This document shows positions 1-4,502 of a stretch of 9,975 bases of DNA, in pieces. The notes under the pieces are model-generated. The model was not told the DNA's origin. It saw only the letters and a list, made by a program, of their open reading frames with translations, and did no database searches. This DNA is from JAOPZW01 sp034664395 (lineage in GTDB: Bacteria; Actinomycetota; Thermoleophilia; Solirubrobacterales; Solirubrobacteraceae): assembly GCA_034664395.1 (NCBI GenBank), contig JAXDHQ010000242.1, positions 1-9,975 on the forward strand, in the 5' to 3' direction. Position numbers and translations under genes: made by a program. The number at the start of each line of letters is the position of its first letter. Position 1 is the first letter of the stretch.

Positions 1-1
1 C

Positions 2-481
2 TCCGTGCACGCGTCGACGGACCCGTGGATCGAGCCCGAGCTCGAGTTCCTGCGCGCGGCCCATGCGGCCGACGTGCCGGTGCTCGGGATCTGCTTCGGC
101 GCCCAGGCGCTCGCCGCGGCGCTGGGAGGGACGGTCGCGCGCGCCCCGGTGGCCGAGATCGGCTGGTACGACATCCCGGGCGTCGACGGCTACGCCGGGC
201 GCTGGTTCAGCTGGCACGAGGACGCGTTCACGCTCCCGCCGGGCGCTCACGAGCTGGCGGGCAACGAGGTCGGCCCGCAGGCCTTCGCCATCGGCCGCAG
301 CGTCGGGGTCCAGTTCCATCCCGAGGTGACGGCGGCGATCGTCGAGGGCTGGCTGCACGCCGGGCGCGACTCGGTGCCCGATCCCGAGCCCATCCGGCGC
401 CAGACCGCGCGCGAGGCCGGCGCCGCGCGCGAGCGCGCGCTGGCGCTGTTCGACGCCGTCGCGGCGAGCTGGGTCCGCTGA
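2..481 (+). CDS. Class I glutamine amidotransferase, C-terminal part (5' end outside window)
   Basis: This is the catalytic part of a class I (triad-type) glutamine amidotransferase, related to stand-alone GMP-synthase-like GATases. Such domains hydrolyse glutamine, or in some relatives gamma-glutamyl compounds, through a Cys-His-Glu triad. Counting from the GTG at 5, the nucleophile elbow is GICFGAQ with Cys30, and the His/Glu pair lies in VQFHPEV (His105, Glu107). A further family-like SWHED segment is at 69-73. The frame is open to the first base of the window, and the segment before WIEPELEFLR is too short for the usual N-terminal Rossmann half. The true start is therefore upstream and the GTG at 5 is probably internal. 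The protein ends with a short Arg/Ala-rich helix. No partner synthase is visible, so the substrate is unknown. The family assignment is firm; the function is not. Confidence 0.88.
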   Translation, partial: SVHASTDPWIEPELEFLRAAHAADVPVLGICFGAQALAAALGGTVARAPVAEIGWYDIPGVDGYAGRWFSWHEDAFTLPPGAHELAGNEVGPQAFAIGRSVGVQFHPEVTAAIVEGWLHAGRDSVPDPEPIRRQTAREAGAARERALALFDAVAASWVR

Positions 482-522
482 TCGCGTCGTAGCGTCCTCC
501 CACCGCGTCGTACAGCCGTCCA

Positions 523-538
523 GGGGGTCGGGTCCCCC
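523..538. repeat. Small GC hairpin between GATase and CAP genes
   Basis: GGGGG (523-527) can pair with CCCCC (534-538) across a 6-nt loop, 42 bp after the GATase stop. It might be a weak terminator, but no T-run follows, so this is only a possible 3' end. The rest of the 117-bp gap shows no clear promoter. A GATTAC box lies 6 nt before the next ATG but misses the last T of a -10 consensus. Confidence 0.3.
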
Positions 539-598
539 ATCCGTCCAACTCCAGGTTTACGGCACGCGGAAAGCGCGATCGGGGCCGATTACCGGGAC

Positions 599-1330
599 AT
601 GGTCCGCCGCCTTCCCGTCCTCGTCGCCGCCCTGGCCGCACTCGTGCTGGCCCTTCCGGCGGCAGCGCAGGCGGACGATTGCGTGGGGGCAGACGCCGTC
701 CCCGCTGCGGACAACCTCGCGCTGGTCGGGCAGGCCACCCTCTGCCTGCTCAACCAGCAGCGAGTCGCCCAGGGGCTCGCGCCGCTGACCGAGAACGCGG
801 CCCTGAGCCGTGCCTCGGCCGACTACTCGCAGCTCATGGTCACCCAGTCGTTCTTCGACCACCAGTCGCCCCAGGGCTCGCTGCTCGTCGACCGCATCCG
901 CGCGGTGGGCTACCTCGCCAACGCCGGCGACTGGGCCCTGGGCGAGAACATCGGCTGGGGCCAGTCGCAGCTCTCGACGGCGCGCTCGCTGGTGAACGCG
1001 TGGATGAACAGCGCGGGCCACCGGGAGAACATCCTCACCGCGCAGTACACCGACGTCGGGCTCGGGCTCGCGCTCGGGAGCCCGTCCGACCCGACCTGGG
1101 GCGCCACGTACACCACCGACTTCGGCACGCGCGGCGTGACCGAGCAGGTCGTCGCCCAGTCGCGCACCGTGGTGAACACGGTGGCCAAGCGCAAGGCCAC
1201 GTCGGCCCGCTGCGCCCGCGCCGCGAGCACCGTCAAGGCCCGCAAGGCCGGCAAGCGCACCGTCAAGGCCCGCAAGGGCGCAGGGCGCAACGGCTGCACC
1301 ACTCGCGCGACGGGCCGCGCGCGCCGCTGA
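599..1330 (+). CDS. Secreted CAP/SCP-domain protein (YkwD-like) with basic C-terminal tail
   Basis: A 243-residue secreted protein of the bacterial CAP (SCP/PR-1/YkwD) superfamily. Residues 1-25 form a classical signal peptide: RR, then a Leu/Ala core, then AQA before cleavage. The CAP domain spans about 45-178 and shows the family signatures: LLNQQRVAQGLAPL (50-63), FFDH (His88), GENIGWG (115-121), HRENIL (141-146) and the final TDFGTRG (173-179). The cavity residues His88, Glu116, His141 and Glu143 look intact. The molecular role of bacterial CAP proteins is poorly known; the neighbours (two L,D-transpeptidases and a peptidoglycan hydrolase) suggest work at the cell wall. Residues about 195-243 are a Lys/Arg/Ala-rich tail with two cysteines (205, 233) and a duplicated decapeptide, perhaps for binding anionic wall polymers. 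ATG 599 is chosen because it gives the complete signal peptide. No good Shine-Dalgarno is visible. Confidence 0.88.
   Translation: MVRRLPVLVAALAALVLALPAAAQADDCVGADAVPAADNLALVGQATLCLLNQQRVAQGLAPLTENAALSRASADYSQLMVTQSFFDHQSPQGSLLVDRIRAVGYLANAGDWALGENIGWGQSQLSTARSLVNAWMNSAGHRENILTAQYTDVGLGLALGSPSDPTWGATYTTDFGTRGVTEQVVAQSRTVVNTVAKRKATSARCARAASTVKARKAGKRTVKARKGAGRNGCTTRATGRARR
1228..1277 (+). repeat. Tandem 20-bp repeat in the tail of the CAP gene
   Basis: The 20-mer CACCGTCAAGGCCCGCAAGG occurs at 1228-1247 and again at 1258-1277, exactly 30 bp apart. It encodes two copies of TVKARK at residues 211-216 and 221-226. The in-frame 30-bp period fits a recent duplication of a ten-residue basic unit. 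Confidence 0.85.
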
Positions 1331-1360
1331 GCCGGCGGCGAGCCGCACGCCCGCCTCTCC

Positions 1361-1366
1361 TATCCT
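1361..1366 (+). promoter_or_regulatory. Candidate leaderless promoter -10 box for LDT1
   Basis: TATCCT fits the actinobacterial TANNNT -10 pattern. It ends 6 nt before the ATG at 1373, so transcription would begin at or next to the start codon and give a leaderless mRNA. No Shine-Dalgarno precedes the ATG, which agrees. No convincing -35 is seen. Confidence 0.5.
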
Positions 1367-1372
1367 CGAACC

Positions 1373-2113
1373 ATGACGCGCCGCCGACAGCTCGCCATCC
1401 TCGTGGCCGTCGCCGCGGCGCTGCCGGCCCATGCCGCCGCGGCCGCATCGCCGAGCCTGCCGCCTGCGGGCCCGCCGGGAGCCGTGCGCGTCTCCGACGA
1501 GAACCTGACCACGAAGTGGGCCTACACCGCCGACGTGCAGCCGGTCTACAGCCAGCCGGACGAGCGGGCGCGCCGCGTCGCGCGCCTGCACACGCTGACC
1601 GAGGACGGCTTTCCCGAGGTCTACGTCGTGCTCTCGCGCTGGACCAACCCCGTCGGCAACACGTGGCTGCAGATCCGCGTGCCGAAGCGCCCCAACGGAG
1701 TCACCGGCTGGGTCCACGAGTCCGCGCTCGGCTCGCTCAACACGGTGCACAAGGCGCTGCGGATCAACCGCCGCACGCTGCGCATCACGCTCTACGACCA
1801 CGGGCGGCCGGTGTTCAGAGCCCGCATCGGCGTGGGGAAGGCCTCCACGACGACCCCGGCCGGGCGCTTCTACATCCGCGAGAAGTTCCGCGTCTCCGGC
1901 GTGCCGCTCTACGGTCCCGCCGCGCTGGGGACGAGCGCGTACGCACCGCACCTGACCGACTGGCCCGGCGGGGGCGTCGTCGGGCTGCACGGCACCGACC
2001 AGCCCGGGCTCATCCCCGGGCGCCCGTCGCACGGCTGCATCCGCCTGCGCAACCGCGACATCCTGCGGCTGTACCGGCTCGTGCCCAAGGGCACGCCGGT
2101 CGAGATCGTCTGA
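1373..2113 (+). CDS. Secreted L,D-transpeptidase (YkuD domain) with SH3-like N-terminal domain, copy 1
   Basis: A 246-residue exported L,D-transpeptidase. These enzymes form 3-3 peptidoglycan crosslinks, or attach proteins to stem peptides, through a catalytic cysteine, and are inhibited by carbapenems. Residues 1-25 are a signal peptide (TRRR, Ala/Leu/Val core, AHA/AAA). Residues about 48-120 look like a bacterial SH3-type module ending in WLQIRVPKRPNGVTGWV. The YkuD domain covers about 128-246. Its active site is complete: His206 in GLHGTDQPG and the motif SHGCIRLRN at 219-227, with Cys222 as nucleophile and Arg224. It follows the CAP gene by 42 bp but has its own candidate leaderless promoter, so it need not be co-transcribed. 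It is a close paralog of the gene at 2406-3143; the last 80 or so residues are nearly identical. ATG 1373 gives the full signal peptide. Confidence 0.93.
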   Translation: MTRRRQLAILVAVAAALPAHAAAAASPSLPPAGPPGAVRVSDENLTTKWAYTADVQPVYSQPDERARRVARLHTLTEDGFPEVYVVLSRWTNPVGNTWLQIRVPKRPNGVTGWVHESALGSLNTVHKALRINRRTLRITLYDHGRPVFRARIGVGKASTTTPAGRFYIREKFRVSGVPLYGPAALGTSAYAPHLTDWPGGGVVGLHGTDQPGLIPGRPSHGCIRLRNRDILRLYRLVPKGTPVEIV

Positions 2114-2154
2114 GCGCGGGCGCCGTTCGACGCCGAAGGCGGACCGCTCGCGGC

Positions 2155-2184
2155 TTGTGGGCGGCCGACGGACGCTGGTAGATT
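2155..2184 (+). promoter_or_regulatory. Candidate extended -10 promoter for LDT2
   Basis: The -10 box TAGATT (2179-2184) is preceded directly by TGG (2176-2178), giving an extended -10 (TGN-TANNNT). A weak -35, TTGTGG (2155-2160), sits 18 bp upstream. Transcription would start near 2191, leaving a leader of about 215 nt before the ATG at 2406. The 9-mer CGCTGGTAG (2173-2181) recurs exactly in the candidate promoter of the minus-strand hydrolase (4454-4462). Confidence 0.45.
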
Positions 2185-2203
2185 GCCCGCTTCAACGTAG
2201 GGC

Positions 2204-2381
2204 GCGAGCCGATTGGGGAGCGAGCGTCCGTCAGCGGTCGTCGCAAGGCGACCGGGCGACGCTCACGGGATGTCGCGCGTCGGGCGCCGGCCTACGGCGC
2301 CCGGCCAGAGCTGAGGGACCGAGGGGTCCATCAGACGGGCCCGCCGGCACCACCCAGCCGGCGGGCTCGGCTCGCCGTCTG
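2204..2381 (+). promoter_or_regulatory. Structured 5' leader of LDT2, candidate unassigned riboswitch-like RNA
   Basis: A closed RNA domain can be drawn by eye. A 9-bp long-range stem, GCGAGCCGA (2204-2212) with TCGGCTCGC (2367-2375), encloses four hairpins. The first is 2222-2228/2258-2264, with an inner 2236-2240/2249-2253 stem. The second is 2281-2289/2295-2303 (9 bp, GCCTA loop). The third is 2311-2314 plus 2316-2320 with 2325-2329 plus 2331-2334 (GAGG loop). The fourth is 2339-2348/2357-2366 (10 bp), which abuts the closing stem for coaxial stacking. A competing pairing, CAGACGG (2332-2338) with CCGTCTG (2375-2381), would extend the fourth hairpin and break both the closing stem and the third hairpin. 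No U-tract follows, so any control would act on translation or through Rho. I recognise no known class, and the ydaO signatures are absent. The fold is an inference from complementarity. Confidence 0.45.
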
Positions 2382-2405
2382 GGTCAACGGGTATACAACG
2401 ACGCG

Positions 2406-3143
2406 ATGAGCTGCCACCGGAAACTGGTCCTGAGCGCGCTGCTGGTCGTGCTGGCGCTCGTGCCGGCCGCGGCGCGGGCTGCCGAGCCGTCGCCCAACCC
2501 CGCCGGGATGCAGCAGCTCTCCGACGAGCGGACGATGACGCGGTGGGCGTATCCGGACACGCGCGGGGCCATCTACTCCCGTCCGACCGGGCAGGCGCAG
2601 CGCATCGGGCGCCTGCGCTGGTTCACCGAGGACCGCCTGCCCGAGATCTACATCGCGCTCGCCTCCTGGAGCGACGACCACGGCACCCCGTGGGTCCAGA
2701 TCCGCGTCCCCAAGCGCCCGAACGGGATCGTCGGCTGGGTGCCGCGCTCGAGCCTGCGCTCCTTCACGGTGGTCAACACCGCGCTCGAGCTCAACCGCTC
2801 GACGCTGATGCTCACGCTCACCCGCGGCGGCCAGCAGATCTGGTCCGGGCACGTCGGCATCGGGGCCAAGGGCACGCCCACCCCGACCGGCCACTTCTAC
2901 ATCCGCGAGAAGTTCCGCGTGGCCGGCGCGCCGGTGTACGGGCCGTTCGCGCTGGGGACGAGCGCGTACGCCCCGCACCTGACCGACTGGCCGGGCGGGG
3001 GCGTCGTCGGGCTGCACGGGACCAACCAGCCCGGGCTCATCCCGGGGCGCCCGTCGCACGGCTGCATCCGCCTGCGCAACGACAAGATCACGAGCCTCTA
3101 CCGGCTCGTGCCGCGCGGCACGCCGCTCTGGATCCACGACTGA
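2406..3143 (+). CDS. Secreted L,D-transpeptidase (YkuD domain) with SH3-like N-terminal domain, copy 2
   Basis: A 245-residue paralog of the gene at 1373-2113, with the same architecture. It has a signal peptide (1-26, Leu/Val core ending ARAA), an SH3-like region (about 46-118, ending VQIRVPKRPNGIVGWV) and a YkuD domain (about 126-245). The active site is intact: His204 in GLHGTNQPG and SHGCIRLRN at 217-225, with Cys220 and Arg222. The frame is open further upstream to 2157, but that extension lies in the structured leader and would bury the signal peptide, so ATG 2406 is chosen. No Shine-Dalgarno is obvious. The gene has its own leader of about 215 nt and a strong terminator 86 bp downstream, so it is probably a monocistronic unit. 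The expected reaction is 3-3 peptidoglycan crosslinking outside the membrane. The N-terminal halves of the two copies have diverged more than the catalytic halves. Confidence 0.93.
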   Translation: MSCHRKLVLSALLVVLALVPAAARAAEPSPNPAGMQQLSDERTMTRWAYPDTRGAIYSRPTGQAQRIGRLRWFTEDRLPEIYIALASWSDDHGTPWVQIRVPKRPNGIVGWVPRSSLRSFTVVNTALELNRSTLMLTLTRGGQQIWSGHVGIGAKGTPTPTGHFYIREKFRVAGAPVYGPFALGTSAYAPHLTDWPGGGVVGLHGTNQPGLIPGRPSHGCIRLRNDKITSLYRLVPRGTPLWIHD

Positions 3144-3161
3144 CGGTGCTGCGCTGGCGCT

Positions 3162-3173
3162 GGCGCTAGCGCC
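3162..3173. repeat. 12-bp perfect palindrome downstream of LDT2
   Basis: GGCGCTAGCGCC is a perfect palindrome 18 bp after the LDT2 stop. It is preceded by a short GCTGGC-type repeat and framed by GTGC (3146-3149) and GCAC (3177-3180). It may form a 3' stabilising stem. No function is evident. Confidence 0.4.
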
Positions 3174-3228
3174 GGGGCACGCTCAACGCTGCACGTCTTG
3201 CGTCGGTGGTCGGGTGGGGCCGCGGCGC

Positions 3229-3267
3229 GTGTCGAATTCGTCACCTGGGAGGTGACTTTTTCGACAC
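3229..3267 (+). terminator. Intrinsic terminator of LDT2 with nested outer arms
   Basis: GTCACCT (3240-3246) pairs perfectly with AGGTGAC (3250-3256) across a GGG loop, and TTTTT (3257-3261) follows. This is a textbook intrinsic terminator for the plus strand, 96 bp after the LDT2 stop. An outer inverted repeat, GTGTCGA (3229-3235) with TCGACAC (3261-3267), wraps the hairpin and its T-run. On the minus strand the same element has no T-run after the stem. The rest of 3268-3380 shows nothing recognisable. Confidence 0.85.
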
Positions 3268-3380
3268 ACCGCCCCCGAGGACGACCCAGCGCGCCCCGCG
3301 GCGCGGCCGACTCCGCTTCCCCTCGATGCCGAACGCCGCGCAGCGCCGCCAACGCGACGCGGAGACCCGCGCCGACGCGA

Positions 3381-4298
3381 CTACAGCCCGGGCGGGTGGC
3401 GGGCCACGTAGCCCGCGCTCGACCGGTCGACGCGCTGCCAGCGCGAGCCGCTGTCGGCGCGCCCGGTGGTGTCGTAGCGCCGGCCGTCGATGACCATGTA
3501 GGCGTGGCCCGGGTTGGCGTAGATCGTCACCCAGCGGCCGCGCCCCGGCGCGCCATAGGACATGAGGCCGCTCGAGTCGCGCGGGACGCCCAGGCGCCCC
3601 ATCGCGTGCAGGACGTAGGAGACCGAGCCCGAGCAGTCGTAGGCGCTGTCGTGGAACGAGCCGTGGCCGCCGCCGAAGCGGTACGGCAACGTGGCGATGC
3701 GGTCGGCGGCGGCGATCGCGCGGGCGATGGTGCCCGGCGGGCCGATCCGCGTCGGGCGGCGCCCGCGCGCGCCGGCGCGCTTGAGCACCGGGTGGCGCCC
3801 GGCGATGCCCAGCGCCGACCACGTGGCCGCCCCGACGACGCCGTCCGCCGTCAGGCCGCGGCCGCGCTGGAACGTGCGCACGGCGCGCGCCGTGCCCGGT
3901 CCGAACACCCCGTCGACCGCGATGTCCAGGTGACGCTGCAGCATGCGCACGCTCGGGCCCCGGGTGCGGACGCGCGGCCCACCGCTCGTGGCGGCGGCAC
4001 GGCCGCGACCGGCGCCGCGGCGGATGACGCGCCATGTGCCCGCGCCGACGACCCCGTCGGCCGTCAGGCCGTGGCGCCGCTGGAAGCGGCGAACGGCGCG
4101 CGCGGTGCCGCGCCCGAAGACGCCGTCGGCGTCCAGGTGCAGCGCGCGCTGGAGCTTTCGCACCGACGCGCCGCGGTCGCCGTGGTGCAGCGTCGGCAGC
4201 GCCTGCGCCTCGGCGGCCGGCAGCAGCGCGACGACCGCCACGAGGGCGGCCAGGCGACGAGCGCGGCGGGGGAGGGTGTCCGACGGGGGGTGGGCCAT
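3381..4298 (-). CDS. Secreted peptidoglycan-binding protein with NlpC/P60-like C-terminal domain
   Basis: A 305-residue exported wall protein. Residues 1-33 form a signal peptide (RRARR, then a Leu/Ala/Val core, then AEAQA). Two PG_binding_1 domains follow at about 36-91 and 110-163. Each carries DGVFGxGTARAVRxFQR followed by GLTADGVVGAxTW, so one domain arose by duplication of the other. The C-terminal region, about 188-305, resembles an NlpC/P60 (C40-type) cysteine peptidase. Its likely nucleophile is Cys222 in DCSGSVSYVLHA, the likely base is His265 in GHAYMVIDG, and RYDTTGR follows at 274-280. Such enzymes cleave peptidoglycan stem peptides; here the activity is inferred. ATG 4298 is the only start giving a full signal peptide. 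Another ATG at 4303, 5 nt upstream, is in a different frame. The start codon lies 7 nt after a c-di-AMP riboswitch, so expression should follow c-di-AMP levels. The gene converges with LDT2. Confidence 0.88.
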   Translation of the reverse strand: MAHPPSDTLPRRARRLAALVAVVALLPAAEAQALPTLHHGDRGASVRKLQRALHLDADGVFGRGTARAVRRFQRRHGLTADGVVGAGTWRVIRRGAGRGRAAATSGGPRVRTRGPSVRMLQRHLDIAVDGVFGPGTARAVRTFQRGRGLTADGVVGAATWSALGIAGRHPVLKRAGARGRRPTRIGPPGTIARAIAAADRIATLPYRFGGGHGSFHDSAYDCSGSVSYVLHAMGRLGVPRDSSGLMSYGAPGRGRWVTIYANPGHAYMVIDGRRYDTTGRADSGSRWQRVDRSSAGYVARHPPGL

Positions 4299-4305
4299 GC
4301 CATGT

Positions 4306-4444
4306 CGCGCCTACGGGGTTAGCTGGCGGGCTCGCGCGCTGCGCTACGCCGCTCGTGCGGCGATTCGCCCCAAGCGACCCGGAGCCCGGGCCGCACGTTG
4401 GTTCCCCCGATCGCCCGTCCTGGCGGACGGGGCGACTCGGCGCG
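4306..4444 (-). promoter_or_regulatory. Cyclic di-AMP riboswitch (ydaO/yuaA class)
   Basis: Read on the minus strand, this 139-nt segment carries the conserved blocks of the ydaO/yuaA aptamer in order. These are GCGCCGAG (4443-4436), a P2 hairpin with CCGTCC and GGACGG arms, GGGGGAACC (4408-4400), GGGGCGAATCGCC (4371-4359) with GCGGCGTAG, and the diagnostic 3' block GCCAGCTAACCCCGTAGGCG (4327-4308). P1 closes CGCGCC (4444-4439) with GGCGCG (4311-4306). The class senses c-di-AMP and typically represses wall-hydrolase and osmolyte-transport genes on binding. P1 ends 7 nt before the ATG at 4298, leaving no room for a terminator. The only purine-rich candidate ribosome site (TAGG, 4313-4310) overlaps P1. 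Ligand-stabilised P1 may therefore block translation; that mechanism is inferred. Confidence 0.92.
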
Positions 4445-4450
4445 CCGTCG

Positions 4451-4459
4451 ACGCTACCA
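4451..4459 (-). promoter_or_regulatory. Candidate extended -10 promoter of the c-di-AMP-controlled hydrolase
   Basis: On the minus strand TGG (4459-4457) is followed by TAGCGT (4456-4451), an extended -10 of the TGN-TANNNT type. Transcription would start near 4444, exactly at the 5' strand of riboswitch P1, which supports the call. No clear -35 is seen. The upstream context CGCTGGTAG (4462-4454) is identical to that of the LDT2 promoter. Confidence 0.5.
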
Positions 4460-4462
4460 GCG

Positions 4463-4486
4463 AAAATCCCTGCTCCGTGCAGGATT
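4463..4486 (-). terminator. Possible terminator of the aldo/keto reductase gene
   Basis: On the minus strand AATCCTGC pairs with GCAGGGATT (one bulged G) across an ACGGA loop, and the stem runs into TTTT, a rare tract in this GC-rich window. It begins 16 nt after the reductase stop. Part of the T-run is used in the stem, so strength is uncertain. It lies just upstream of the hydrolase -10 box. Confidence 0.45.
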
Positions 4487-4502
4487 CCTTGCAGCGCGCG
4501 GC

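Noticed and set aside
679..2181. 500-codon plus-strand frame across CAP and LDT1, and the minus-strand frame 557-2032
   Set aside because: Both are shadows of the CAP and L,D-transpeptidase genes, which have signal peptides and intact motifs in their own frames.
2191..2405. LDT2 leader as another ydaO/c-di-AMP riboswitch, or as RNase P, tmRNA, cobalamin, SAM, SAH, c-di-GMP or manganese RNA
   Set aside because: The ydaO CAGCTAACC block and GGGGGAACC block are absent. I also looked for the key motifs of the other classes and found none convincing, apart from isolated short matches such as CCGGCCTA.
2157..2405. N-terminal extension of LDT2 from GTG 2157
   Set aside because: It would place about 83 odd residues before a normal signal peptide and would translate through the structured leader; ATG 2406 is far more sensible.
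3144..3267. Terminator serving the minus-strand hydrolase
   Set aside because: On the minus strand the stem is preceded, not followed, by the A/T tract, so the element works only for the plus strand.
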